Part shown: one piece after another, positions 21,101 to 30,055 of the stretch
Layout: every line of letters begins with the position of its first letter
Numbering within the stretch: position 1 is the first letter of the stretch
Source of the DNA: Methanobacterium sp.
GTDB lineage: Archaea; Methanobacteriota; Methanobacteria; Methanobacteriales; Methanobacteriaceae
Direction: 5' to 3'
Length of the DNA stretch: 64,000 bases
Assembly: GCA_015661405.1 (NCBI GenBank)
Contig: JACWMK010000004.1
Coordinates: 12,334-76,333, forward strand
Program-made: the position numbers and the translations under genes
Notes under the pieces: model-generated
Told to the model about the DNA's origin: nothing
What the model saw: the letters and a program-made list of their open reading frames with translations, nothing else
The model's database searches: none

Positions 21101-22228
21101 TCATTTAGATGATTTAATTTTATCAAGTATTTCCAGGGGATGGTGCATTTCCCCCCCTATCTTTGGGAATAGCTCCACTTTTTTGTCTGGAAATATTCTT
21201 TGCACTTCATAAAATATTTGTCCTAAGTTCATTTCTACTACTATAATCTTCTTGGCATTATTAGCTGCATTCCTTATCATATCTTCAGGAAATGGCCATA
21301 CTGTCTCTAGCTTTATGAAACCAGCATTTATACCATGATATCTTGCTTTTTTAACGGCGGTTATTGCAGATCTTGCTGGAGCGCCATAGGATAAAATTAT
21401 TATCTCTGCTTCTTCAGTGAATTCAGTTTTTATTCTAGCTATTTCGTTAGTATTTTTGCGTATCTTATTGCAAAGTCTGTTTACAAGTTTAGAATGAGTT
21501 TTTGGATTAGAAGCATCAGGATATCCTCTTTCATCATGAGTAAGTCCTGTAATGTGCAATTTGTAACCATCACCAAAGGCAGGCATAGGTGAAGTTCCAT
21601 TTGGAGGGGCTTTGAATGGTAAAAATGTTTTAAAATCTTCTTTTGGCATTTTTCTAGGCCTTATTTCCACTTTTTCCGGTATAGTGATTTTCTCCCTCAT
21701 ATGTCCAACAATTTCATCACCCATGATCAAGACTGGTACACGATATTTTTCAGCCAAGTTAAATGCTTCTACAGTGTAATCAAAGCATTCCTGAACCGAT
21801 GATGGTGATAATGCTATTATTTCATAGTCCCCATGAGATCCCCATCGTGCTTGCATCATATCACTTTGGGATGCCATTGTTGGCTGACCAGTGGATGGTG
21901 AACCTCTCTGCATATTTACAATTACCAGTGGAGTTTCAGTCATGGCAGCGTAACCTATATGCTCCTGCATAAGTGAGAATCCTGGTCCTGAAGTGGCAGT
22001 CATTGCTTTAAGACCACCCCAAACTGCTCCAATTACAGCTCCTAATGCAGATATCTCATCCTCCATCTGTATGAATGATCCACCTTCCTGAGGGAGGAAT
22101 ATCGCCATATCTTCTGCTATTTCTGTTGAGGGAGTTATAGGATAACCTGCAAAAAATCTACATCCCGCTTCAATAGCTCCTCTGGCACAGGCTTCGTTAC
22201 CCAGTATAAAATATTTTTCAGTTTTCAT
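21101..22228 (-). CDS. korA: 2-oxoglutarate:ferredoxin oxidoreductase, alpha subunit
   Basis: Large subunit with the pyrimidine-binding and domain II parts of the 2-oxoacid oxidoreductase family. Typical pieces: GNEACARGAIEAGCRFFAGY followed by PITPSTEIAE, TSGPGFSLMQEHIGYA, and in the C-terminal half VEMNLGQIFYEVQ. About 375 residues, normal. An upstream ATG at 22237 is possible, but GGATG sits at the right distance from the ATG at 22228 and homologues begin MKTEKYF-like. The start overlaps the end of korD, so translation is probably coupled. Confidence 0.94.
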   Translation of the reverse strand: MKTEKYFILGNEACARGAIEAGCRFFAGYPITPSTEIAEDMAIFLPQEGGSFIQMEDEISALGAVIGAVWGGLKAMTATSGPGFSLMQEHIGYAAMTETPLVIVNMQRGSPSTGQPTMASQSDMMQARWGSHGDYEIIALSPSSVQECFDYTVEAFNLAEKYRVPVLIMGDEIVGHMREKITIPEKVEIRPRKMPKEDFKTFLPFKAPPNGTSPMPAFGDGYKLHITGLTHDERGYPDASNPKTHSKLVNRLCNKIRKNTNEIARIKTEFTEEAEIIILSYGAPARSAITAVKKARYHGINAGFIKLETVWPFPEDMIRNAANNAKKIIVVEMNLGQIFYEVQRIFPDKKVELFPKIGGEMHHPLEILDKIKSSK

Positions 22229-22430
22229 TATTTTCATCCACTTTTATAGCTTGATCTGGACATATTAAAGTGCATAATCCACATTTTGTACATTTTTCTG
22301 GGTTTACTGGAATTGGCACGTAAATTCCTTTTTTGTTCAATTTTTTTGATTTTTCATAAACCTTCAGTGGACAAAATTCTGTGCACAAATTACAACCTTT
22401 GCAGAACTTTTCATTAACTTTTATTATCAT
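22218..22430 (-). CDS. korD: 2-oxoglutarate:ferredoxin oxidoreductase, delta (ferredoxin-like) subunit
   Basis: 70-residue polyferredoxin subunit carrying two [4Fe-4S] motifs: CKGCNLCTEFCP (residues 9-20) and CTKCGLCTLICP (about 47-58). It passes electrons between ferredoxin and the catalytic subunits. ATG 22430 follows AGGTAATTCT. First gene of the korDABC-sucC operon; its promoter should lie in the 277-bp AT-rich stretch upstream (22431-22707). Confidence 0.93.
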   Translation of the reverse strand: MIIKVNEKFCKGCNLCTEFCPLKVYEKSKKLNKKGIYVPIPVNPEKCTKCGLCTLICPDQAIKVDENNEN

Positions 22431-22707
22431 AGAATTACCTAATTGATTTAATACCTTTTTGAGTTTAAGTAAATATTATTGACATGTTGTAGGTTATTTT
22501 TTTTATAATTCAAATAAGATTCGAAATTTTATAATCTCTACTAATTTACATTAGATAAAAAATTTTATATTAATTCATTTTAATATAATTTAGTTAAAGT
22601 TAATGCAAACTAATAGTTTGAAATAAATTTTTAATAAATAAAAAAAATTACTTAATAAATAATATAAATATCAATTATTATCCTATATTTAAAAAATTTA
22701 AATAGCT

Positions 22708-23076
22708 TTATTTTACTTCTTCTACATACATTAAGGGATACTGAAGTTCCTCTATAAATTTCATTCTAATAACGGCCATATGGCCTTCGTACTCCGAAAA
22801 CACTTTTATATCCAGCATATCTCCACTCAAAGATATATATTGGAATTCATTCTTTATCTGTCCTAGCATCTCCCGGTTAATTATAATTTTTACTTCATTT
22901 ATACAAGGTTGAAGCTCCATTGCTTCCTTCATGGCTTTTTCAATTCCATCAACTGTTTTAGAGTTAACTGGAGTTCCAATAAATTGATGGAAAAGTGCCC
23001 CCATAGTTATTGCACCCTCAAAGATTGCCCTTTCTCTTTTCGAGATAAGTTTAAAATATTTCTCATAAACATTCAT
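22708..23076 (-). CDS. mptD: Probable dihydroneopterin aldolase MptD (DUF381-type)
   Basis: 122-residue protein resembling the archaeal dihydroneopterin aldolase that releases glycolaldehyde from 7,8-dihydroneopterin on the way to methanopterin, the C1 carrier of methanogens. The family-like N-terminal segment is RERAIFEGAITMGALFHQF (about residues 14-32) followed by GTPVNSKTV. Length fits the archaeal enzyme, which is unrelated to bacterial FolB. ATG 23076 follows GGTAATAAA. It is a single gene between kor and the sortase. The assignment rests on remembered similarity of the N-terminal motif. Confidence 0.7.
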   Translation of the reverse strand: MNVYEKYFKLISKRERAIFEGAITMGALFHQFIGTPVNSKTVDGIEKAMKEAMELQPCINEVKIIINREMLGQIKNEFQYISLSGDMLDIKVFSEYEGHMAVIRMKFIEELQYPLMYVEEVK

Positions 23077-23188
23077 TTTATTACCATTAAAGATTCTTTT
23101 TCTAATTTAATTATTAGATTTATGATATAATAAACTTTAAAAAACTTAATTATCTAAAAAAAAGTTTATAGTATGAATAGATTTTTAA

Positions 23189-23920
23189 TTAGAGACTGAA
23201 GAAGTTATTTATGTTCGTCAGTAAAGATTCTATACCATCAGTTGGAACTGGGAAGAAATAAGCATAAATCAGAAGAACAGTTAATGCGATTGTAGCTATA
23301 ACTATCAGGATTTTATCTTGTTTTACTGGGTAAAACTTACTTAGAAGCATCCCCCCACCAAATAAGCCGGCTATAATTAAAAAAGCATCAGAGGATTGGG
23401 AATTCGGTTTGCTTTGAGTGCTTTGTAGGGGTGTTGTATTATCATATTTCGATCCTATAATCATTCTCTGAGTATCCGAACTTATGGGATAACAAGTTAT
23501 TAAAAATAGAGTATTACCCTGATATAATGGTATTTGATATGATGCATCCACAATTGTAGTATTAGAAACTGTATATTCCACATTTCCTATACCTGGCCAT
23601 TCCAGATATACATTATCACCCGATTGTAGTTCATTCAAGTTTAAAAAAGGCGAACCATGCAATGTTCTATGTCCAAAAAGTATTACAGTACCTTCACCTG
23701 GTAAGGATGATAAAGGTTCATAATACACCCCATAATCTATAGACTTATTATTTATGCTTTCATTAACCCCTATTGATGGTATAACTACGTAAGGAGTATC
23801 ATTAGAGTCAGATATCGTTGCTGAGTAAGAATAATAATCCACTTCAATTAAAAGATAAAGAGAAATAATGAACATCCCTACTAATATAAATAAAGTAGGG
23901 AGTTTTATGGGGAATTTCAT
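23189..23920 (-). CDS. Membrane-anchored sortase (class D/E-like)
   Basis: Cysteine transpeptidase expected to cut a C-terminal sorting signal on exported proteins and join them to the cell wall or another acceptor. All three catalytic residues are visible: His84 in LFGHRT, Cys143 in LITCYP, Arg152 in DTQRMII. One membrane segment lies at residues 7-25 and two more at about 180-196 and 203-223, which is more than the usual single anchor. 243 residues. It lies 20 bp downstream of a secreted protein with a C-terminal anchor, its likely substrate. No strong ribosome site is seen before ATG 23920, so it may be translated by coupling. Confidence 0.85.
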   Translation of the reverse strand: MKFPIKLPTLFILVGMFIISLYLLIEVDYYSYSATISDSNDTPYVVIPSIGVNESINNKSIDYGVYYEPLSSLPGEGTVILFGHRTLHGSPFLNLNELQSGDNVYLEWPGIGNVEYTVSNTTIVDASYQIPLYQGNTLFLITCYPISSDTQRMIIGSKYDNTTPLQSTQSKPNSQSSDAFLIIAGLFGGGMLLSKFYPVKQDKILIVIATIALTVLLIYAYFFPVPTDGIESLLTNINNFFSL

Positions 23921-23940
23921 GTTAAAATTCTTTAACTTTA

Positions 23941-24909
23941 CTACCTTAAGAACTTAGCGTATGCCACACCAGCACCCACCATGGCAGCTGCAAGTCCTAA
24001 AAGTCCCATTGGAATACCTGTATTCTGATTAGGAACTGTACTAGTAGTATTGTTAGTTTGATTTCCTGCTGCTGCAAATACGGATGAACCTGTTCCAAAT
24101 ACGGGGCCCTTATTTGGAATTGGCCATTTGTAAGTATACTTGAAAAATTCTGAATCAGATGAATCAATCGCCCCATCATATGGCCCTAACGTAACATTCC
24201 ATAAAGCAACACCGGTTCCTGCTACTGAACCAGTATCTAGGAATGCTTTAGGATCACTATAGATCAAGTTAGAATCAGTTGGTATGACAGGCCCCCTTAT
24301 AATTCCCGAAACAGGATAATCTGCCCCATTTACAGCTCCAAATGTAAAAGTTCCACTCCATGATTCTAATTGTAAATTAGGATTTAAGGTTTGTATTTCA
24401 TCAGGGTCGAACCAAGATGCACTTAAGCCCATATCTGGTATTAAAGGCCAATATGTATTATTAACAGCATTTTCGTTAGTTAAATAATATGGTATTTCTC
24501 CCATCCCACCATTTGCATGTAGGACAAATGATACTGTCTTTGTTTGTCCCGGTGCAATTTGCCAACCAAGATCTCCGGTTGTAGTTGGGCTGTTTCCAGG
24601 ATTAGTGTTATCGATCATGTATTCTGCAGTCGGATTAGTACTATTAACGGTCCAGTTTATTGTACCATTAGTAATAGAGCCAGTATATACTTGACTTATT
24701 TTGAAATACTCAGGGACACTCGCAGTATTTTTTATAGTTACAGTAATGGTTGCCATAAGATCCCCAAGCCCTACATTGGAAGTATTAAAAGCTACCCATG
24801 TGGAATTATCATCTGCTGAAACAGTGCTTAATGAGTCTGCAAAAGTAAATGCACCTATAATTGCAAAAAGAGAAATTATTATTATTATTGTATTTTTACT
24901 TAAATTCAT
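23941..24909 (-). CDS. Exported surface protein with C-terminal sorting-like tail; probable sortase substrate
   Basis: 322-residue protein of unknown function. An N-terminal signal peptide (residues 1-31) is followed by a beta-rich Ser/Thr/Asn-rich ectodomain. The C-terminus shows the tripartite sorting form: PNQNTG at 293-298, a hydrophobic helix (about 299-318) and a short basic end KFLR. The ectodomain recalls camelysin/TasA-like or vanadium-free beta-sandwich repeat proteins only in general style; no family is recognised. ATG 24909 has GGGAGG 5 nt upstream. The gene directly precedes the sortase gene. Confidence 0.75.
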   Translation of the reverse strand: MNLSKNTIIIIISLFAIIGAFTFADSLSTVSADDNSTWVAFNTSNVGLGDLMATITVTIKNTASVPEYFKISQVYTGSITNGTINWTVNSTNPTAEYMIDNTNPGNSPTTTGDLGWQIAPGQTKTVSFVLHANGGMGEIPYYLTNENAVNNTYWPLIPDMGLSASWFDPDEIQTLNPNLQLESWSGTFTFGAVNGADYPVSGIIRGPVIPTDSNLIYSDPKAFLDTGSVAGTGVALWNVTLGPYDGAIDSSDSEFFKYTYKWPIPNKGPVFGTGSSVFAAAGNQTNNTTSTVPNQNTGIPMGLLGLAAAMVGAGVAYAKFLR

Positions 24910-25116
24910 ATTTTCCTCCCCCTATTTATCATTCCCCTATTTTATATCATAATTATAATCAGAAAATCATAATTCGTAATAGTCCGTATTAATTATTTAT
25001 ATTTATCTATTTATTTATTCATACTGTTTATTTAATTTTATGATATAAAATGGAGATTATAGGAAAATTTCCTAATAAGAAAATTCTCTAATAATCTTCT
25101 AGTTTGATAGGATCAT

Positions 25117-26538
25117 TTATCCATATATTTGATGGAGTTCTGTTGCCATCCAAGTTGGTGCGCTTTCTGTTGGCACGACTAACTGTAATGAATTCATGTT
25201 TTGAATAACAGTCATTGCATTTTGTTGAGGTATTTCTAAAATAACCAGGTATTGTGCATTAAGGTCACCAAGATTGGAGACTCTTTCTAAATTATTTAAA
25301 TTGTACCCATAGTTATCTAAGAGAGCGTTTATTGTTGTTGGATCCCATGTATTTGAAGCAGCTGCCCTTAATAGTTGATCAACATCCGTGTCTGAAGATT
25401 GAGAAGTTGAACTACTAGTTGATATCTGATTCTCAGCAATACTTTGAGCTTCAGTTAAATTAGCAGATATAGTTCCACTATCTGATTCAGATCTTAAAAG
25501 AGCTAGTACTGTCGCCCCACTAACTATAGGAGTGCTACCACTACTTTGAGTGCTACCACTACTTTGAGTGCTACCACTTTGATTAGTCTGATTGGCTGAT
25601 TGTACTGCTGTTGTTCCATTAGAGTTTAAGTAGATGTCTACAGCATCTCCCACATTTATTACCCCGCCAGCTGCCTGTAATCTGGTTAATATAAGAGGTA
25701 TTGCCACTGTATTTGGGGTAGTTATAACCATATTTGACAATACTGCAGCATCTGATTGACTAATTAATTGCTGAGCATCTGATACTTTCATTATAATTGT
25801 TTGTTGAGTTCCTGAATTATTATAATTAACTTGTACTCTACTGTAGTTATCTTTTAGTGTGTTAACTTGCTGATTTTGATATGCTTGCCAACTAGTAGTT
25901 GCAGGACCAATCACATCTACTGCTGAAGCTTGAGCTGGCGTCACTGCACTCTCAATTTCTGATAATAAGGTCTGTGCTTCAGGATCTGTTGCTAATGGTC
26001 CGACATAGTAAGTATTCACCAAATTAATCTGAGATTGTTTAGCATCATTCAATGTACCTTGATAAGGGGCATACACTAAGAAATAATAACCCGCTCCCAC
26101 TAGTACAATTAATATAAGTCCAAAAACTAGGGCACCTACTAAAGTTCTCTGATCTTCATCAGGACCTCCACCACCAGCAGACCCGCCACCGCCACCAGGC
26201 ATTCTTCTTCCAAATCCAGGTAAGATACCACCAATACCATCTGGTTTTTTATCCTCAGGAGGTTTCTGAAGAGATTTTAACCTAGCGTTTCCAGTATCTC
26301 TGGGGCGAGGTTTAGGCATTGGTCTTGGTATTTTCCTTTTAGCACCTTTGTCATCCTCATCCCCATTTGAATTAGATTTAGATTTAATTTTATTGATTTG
26401 ATCTTTAGATCCATTTGATGCCTTAGAAACCATGTTTTTAATACGATCACTGACATCCATCCCTGGATCTTTATCTTTTTTACGAAGATCCAGGCCATTA
26501 TTATCTTTATCATTTTTTCCCAATATTTTATCTAACAT
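25117..26538 (-). CDS. Single-pass membrane protein with long cytoplasmic basic/acidic arm (possibly DUF515)
   Basis: About 473 residues, function unknown. The N-terminal 130 residues are charged and low in complexity (KDKDNNG, PRPMPKPRPRD, and a glycine-rich GGGGGSAGGGG stretch), then comes one membrane helix (VGALVFGLILIVLVGAGYYF), then an extracytoplasmic domain rich in Gln, Ser and Thr. That domain includes a repeated GSTQSS encoded by 18-bp DNA repeats at 25531-25581. The frame is open up to 26670, but the ATG at 26538 has GTGGTC upstream and overlaps the pssA stop, so it is the likely start. It may belong to the methanogen family DUF515; this is uncertain. Confidence 0.6.
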   Translation of the reverse strand: MLDKILGKNDKDNNGLDLRKKDKDPGMDVSDRIKNMVSKASNGSKDQINKIKSKSNSNGDEDDKGAKRKIPRPMPKPRPRDTGNARLKSLQKPPEDKKPDGIGGILPGFGRRMPGGGGGSAGGGGPDEDQRTLVGALVFGLILIVLVGAGYYFLVYAPYQGTLNDAKQSQINLVNTYYVGPLATDPEAQTLLSEIESAVTPAQASAVDVIGPATTSWQAYQNQQVNTLKDNYSRVQVNYNNSGTQQTIIMKVSDAQQLISQSDAAVLSNMVITTPNTVAIPLILTRLQAAGGVINVGDAVDIYLNSNGTTAVQSANQTNQSGSTQSSGSTQSSGSTPIVSGATVLALLRSESDSGTISANLTEAQSIAENQISTSSSTSQSSDTDVDQLLRAAASNTWDPTTINALLDNYGYNLNNLERVSNLGDLNAQYLVILEIPQQNAMTVIQNMNSLQLVVPTESAPTWMATELHQIYG

Positions 26539-27251
26539 TTTTGACCACTTCTGCGAAGGTTGGCATATAAATGCATAAAAGGCACTGTTAATAGGTATAG
26601 TAATGTAAGGATGAATAAAAAGTTTGCGGGAAGATTTAAAATTACAGATGTAATGCTTTGTGGTAAACACGTTAAAATTATTAGCAAACCACTTACCAGT
26701 ATTAGTTTTGTATTTTTAATTTTTGGATATTCGAAATTACTTACCATTAGGATGGATACAACCCCCATTATAGCTAATGAAAGTTCAATATTGAATATAT
26801 TTGATAGATATAATGATCCAAGAATCAATGCTGTTGATGGTATAGGTAATCCTATGAATTTATCCCTACTTAAATCCAGAGATGAATTTGAAAGTACATT
26901 GAACCTTGAAAGTCTTATTATCCCACATAATACTATTAAAAGAGATACTAGTATATTAATGTATGGGATACTAAAGGATGTGGATGCTGAATACAAAAGC
27001 ATTCCTGGTGCAACACCAAATGATATCACATCAGATAATGAATCAATATTTTTTCCAAATCCAACTTGATCAACTCTTTTGGTCTTGCGAGCCACCCAGC
27101 CATCTAAAAAATCCAATATAACTGCAATGAGTATAAATTTAGCTGCGAGTACTAAATCACCCCTAGATATCATAATGATAGCTAGAAATCCAAAAGAAGC
27201 ATTAATCAAAGAGATTAAATCGGGTAATTTCATCTGATATTTTAAGTGCAT
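26532..27251 (-). CDS. pssA: CDP-diacylglycerol/archaeol-serine O-phosphatidyltransferase
   Basis: Integral membrane enzyme that moves the phospholipid moiety from a CDP-lipid to L-serine; in archaea the product is archaetidylserine. The CDP-alcohol phosphatidyltransferase motif DGx2AR...Gx3Dx3D is seen as DGWVARKTKRVDQVGFGKNI followed by DSLSD (about residues 50-74). About six hydrophobic helices follow. 239 residues, normal. GGAG lies 11 nt before ATG 27251; an internal ATG at residue 7 is possible. The decarboxylase for its product is the next gene upstream. Confidence 0.92.
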   Translation of the reverse strand: MHLKYQMKLPDLISLINASFGFLAIIMISRGDLVLAAKFILIAVILDFLDGWVARKTKRVDQVGFGKNIDSLSDVISFGVAPGMLLYSASTSFSIPYINILVSLLIVLCGIIRLSRFNVLSNSSLDLSRDKFIGLPIPSTALILGSLYLSNIFNIELSLAIMGVVSILMVSNFEYPKIKNTKLILVSGLLIILTCLPQSITSVILNLPANFLFILTLLYLLTVPFMHLYANLRRSGQKC

Positions 27252-27303
27252 TTCTATTAAACTCCAAATTTCATCATTAATAAAATTTAATTTTTAAAAA
27301 CCT

Positions 27304-27966
27304 TCATCCCATCATTTTAGCAATAATGGTTTCTCCAGCTTTAGGTCTTTCTCCTTCTTGAATTATTAATCTAGAATTTTTGTAAGGAATTATCACATCA
27401 ACACGTGACCCGAATCTAATCATCCCTAAGCGATCCCCCGTATGCACAATATCCCCAATTTGGACGTATTGTACAATGCGTCTAGCTACAAAACCTGCAA
27501 TCTGCACCACACCAACTTTCCCATATTTTGATTCTATTAAGATTAAATTCTTTTCGTTTTCTTTATGTACATCACCTTGGGCAAGTTTAAATTTACCAGG
27601 ATAGTATTGAGTTTTGATAATTTTACCAGTGATAGGAACTCGATTTACATGCACATCTAAGCCTGACATGTATGTACTAATTAAAATCCCTTTTTCATTT
27701 TTCTCTAGAATTTGACTCATTAAATGATCATCTGATTTAACTATTTTTATAATATCTATTTTACCATTAAAAAATCTTCCATCTGCAGCTGCCACTACTA
27801 ATCCCTCCTCATCTGGTGTTTTACGAGAAGGATCTCTAAAAAACTGTAATAAGAATACGATAATTAAAAATATGATTAAACTGATTAAGAAATAACCAAA
27901 TAATAAAAGTAATGTTGCTAGGATAACTAATACAATTGTTATTTTTAAAATTCCTTTCACAAACAT
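27304..27966 (-). CDS. asd: Archaetidylserine (phosphatidylserine) decarboxylase proenzyme
   Basis: Converts archaetidylserine to archaetidylethanolamine. It is the short (PSD-A-like) type: two hydrophobic segments at the N-terminus (residues 5-40), VAAADGRF, DVHVNRVPITGKI (about 119-131) and, near the C-terminus, GSRVDVIIP. The Gly-Ser bond there is where the chain is expected to cut itself to form the pyruvoyl group. 220 residues, normal. It lies 52 bp upstream of pssA on the same strand, so the two enzymes of the ethanolamine-lipid branch form one unit. Confidence 0.92.
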   Translation of the reverse strand: MFVKGILKITIVLVILATLLLLFGYFLISLIIFLIIVFLLQFFRDPSRKTPDEEGLVVAAADGRFFNGKIDIIKIVKSDDHLMSQILEKNEKGILISTYMSGLDVHVNRVPITGKIIKTQYYPGKFKLAQGDVHKENEKNLILIESKYGKVGVVQIAGFVARRIVQYVQIGDIVHTGDRLGMIRFGSRVDVIIPYKNSRLIIQEGERPKAGETIIAKMMG

Positions 27967-28322
27967 TTTTAATCACTAATTAATAGCTGAATAACATATT
28001 TACTTTGTCTTTTTTTCTCATTCAAATAAAAATTTAATTTAATTTAATTATAATAATAATAATATGGGTGAGTTATTTATGGAAATAATAATTTAAATTT
28101 AGTAATAAATAAGATCAGAAAAATATTATGAATGAGATTCGAATAGATGTTCCAATGACATCACTGCTATTTATATATGATTATAACATAAAGGATCACT
28201 TGAATAAATTATTATACTAATGAATAGAATTTTGTAATTATTAGTTATATGTGATCTATTAATTTTATACTAATCTGATCTAAATTTAATCTGATCTATT
28301 TAACTGAAAGAGTGATTAACTG
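27967..28322 (+). promoter_or_regulatory. Divergent promoter region between asd and the mreB-like operon, with direct repeats
   Basis: 356 bp without a gene. The 11-bp sequence TAATCTGATCT occurs twice (28271-28281 and 28287-28297), with a related TGATCTATT at 28252-28260, all just upstream of the start at 28323. These lie where an operator or a promoter element of the plus-strand operon is expected. A 30-codon open frame at 28128-28220 has no ribosome site and is not called. Confidence 0.4.
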
Positions 28323-28949
28323 ATGATAGAGAATAAAATTAAGACTTTGAGGAAAGCTGCGACGGTATCCACTTCTCATGATGCGGATAAGTTATGGTGT
28401 GTTATTGCTGGTAGCGAAGAATTGATTAATAATGCAGCGTATGAGGCAATACTAGATAAAGAAAGAGTTAGAATACTGTGCAGAGAACACATAGCAAATA
28501 AAGAATCATTTATAACCCAGAAATTCGATTTTTTGTTATTATATGGTGATGTGAATAAAATAAGAGATTTAACTTCAATTAGCAAGGAACAAGGAGGCGC
28601 CTATCTAAAGATAGCTCCTTATTACACAGAGAATGAGTCAGAACTCCTCTTAGTAGTAGGTCCTGATAATCATATAAAAAAATTTATGGGTGACTGTGAA
28701 AAAAATCATCTTAAGTTTACATTCTTATTAGAAGACAAGACAACAGGATTCATAGAGACTGATATTTACTTAACAAACAAAATGCCATCAATTATACGTA
28801 AAACTATTGATCCATTATTTAAAATGACAGATATTGCTATATCTACCGTCTTAATATCTGTTGAAAATGATAAAGAAAGAATTAAAGAATTAGTCAAGCA
28901 TAATAAGTTATTTGTGATAGAATTCAATAAATTTTTAGAGGAGGATTAA
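28323..28949 (+). CDS. Conserved protein of unknown function, first gene of the mreB-like operon
   Basis: 208-residue soluble protein; I do not recognise a family with confidence. No signal peptide or membrane segment. It looks alpha/beta: WCVIAGSEELI and FDFLLLYGDVNKI near the front, then SELLLVVGPDNHI in the middle and a charged helical C-terminus ending FLEED. Start ATG 28323 follows GAGTGATTAACTG. The stop lies only 2 bp before the mreB-like start, whose GGAGG is inside this gene's last codons, so the two are translationally linked. This placement suggests a partner or regulator of the filament; that is inference. Confidence 0.7.
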   Translation: MIENKIKTLRKAATVSTSHDADKLWCVIAGSEELINNAAYEAILDKERVRILCREHIANKESFITQKFDFLLLYGDVNKIRDLTSISKEQGGAYLKIAPYYTENESELLLVVGPDNHIKKFMGDCEKNHLKFTFLLEDKTTGFIETDIYLTNKMPSIIRKTIDPLFKMTDIAISTVLISVENDKERIKELVKHNKLFVIEFNKFLEED

Positions 28950-28951
28950 AA

Positions 28952-30025
28952 TTGAGTTTTTTTGGAAAAGAAGAAGAAAATGAAAATGTTAAAAAACAAG
29001 GTCTTTCTAACACTTTAGGAATTGATTTAGGAACTCTTAACACCGTGGTAGCTAAACCATCAGGAGATAAATTTGAATTATATAAAATACCTTCAGTAGT
29101 AGCAGTAAAAAAAGAAGAACCATCATTTGTGCTTGCAGTTGGAGATGAAGCTAAAGTTATGCTTGGAAGAACACCCGAAGATATAATAGCAGTAAGACCA
29201 CTGCGAATGGGAGTTATAGAAAGTATCGCTCAGGCAAAAGCTCTTTTAGTATACTCAATGGAACAAGGAGCTGGAGATGGTGTGGAGAACATTGAACGGA
29301 TAGTTATTGGTATCCCTGGAGATGCCTCCGAAGTGGAAAAAAAAGCTGTAGAAGAAATAGGAGTAGAAGCTGGTGCCAAATTCGTGCTAGTTATTAGTGA
29401 AGGATTATCGGCAGCAATAGGAGCAGGATTACCTATAGCAGATGCATCAGGAACCATGATAATTGATTTAGGTGCAGGTTCTAGTGATGTTGTTGTTATA
29501 TCCTTAGGTGGAATTACAGATATTGAAACTATACGAAGCGGTGGAGATGACATAGACACCAATATAGTTAAGAAAGTAAAGGAAACCTATAATGTAGAAA
29601 TAGGCATACATGAAGCAGAAAAAGCCAAGATTAAAGTGGGAATGGTTCATTCTAGTACAGAAATAAAACCTACAAGTACTCAGGCAATTGGTAAATCATT
29701 GGAAACTAATAAACCCCAAAAGATAGACATAGATTCAATCATGATAGCCGATGCTGCTGAACCCATAATTATAAGGTTAATAGAAGCATTATCCCTTATA
29801 CTTAAAAATATATCTCCAGAACTCATAGCTGGCGTATATAATAAAACCATAGTGGTGGGAGGAACTTCTCAACTTAAAGGACTTAAAGAAAGAATTTATG
29901 AAGAAGTCGGTATTCCAGTTGAGATTTCTGATGATCCTATGACTGTGGTGGCTAAAGGAGCAGCCATAGTAGCTGCAGAACCTAGAGCATTAGAACCAGA
30001 AGTCCGTTTAAAAGCCATGAAATAA
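28952..30025 (+). CDS. mreB: MreB-like actin-family protein
   Basis: Actin-fold ATPase that in bacteria forms filaments directing wall synthesis; homologues occur in pseudomurein-walled methanogens. Phosphate-1 motif GIDLGTLNTVVAKPSG (about residues 24-39), IPSVVAV, the inner stretch AVRPLRMGVI, phosphate-2 MIIDLGAGSSDVVVISLGGI (about 170-189) and adenosine motif VVGGTSQLKGLKE are all present. 357 residues, near MreB length. Start is TTG at 28952 with GGAGG 8 nt upstream. A hydrophobic amphipathic N-terminus (MSFFGKEEEN) could be a membrane tether, less clear than in bacteria. Hsp70-type SBD is absent. Confidence 0.88.
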   Translation: MSFFGKEEENENVKKQGLSNTLGIDLGTLNTVVAKPSGDKFELYKIPSVVAVKKEEPSFVLAVGDEAKVMLGRTPEDIIAVRPLRMGVIESIAQAKALLVYSMEQGAGDGVENIERIVIGIPGDASEVEKKAVEEIGVEAGAKFVLVISEGLSAAIGAGLPIADASGTMIIDLGAGSSDVVVISLGGITDIETIRSGGDDIDTNIVKKVKETYNVEIGIHEAEKAKIKVGMVHSSTEIKPTSTQAIGKSLETNKPQKIDIDSIMIADAAEPIIIRLIEALSLILKNISPELIAGVYNKTIVVGGTSQLKGLKERIYEEVGIPVEISDDPMTVVAKGAAIVAAEPRALEPEVRLKAMK

Positions 30026-30055
30026 TTATTAATTTAAAATAAATCATCAAATAAC

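Noticed and set aside
25117..26670. Longer start of the membrane protein at 26670
   Set aside because: The extra 44 residues overlap pssA by over 130 bp and read unlike the rest; the ATG at 26538 has a ribosome site and the coupled overlap typical of operons.
28128..28220. 30-codon frame beginning MNEIRIDVPM upstream of the mreB-like operon
   Set aside because: No ribosome site and too short to support; it lies in a promoter region.
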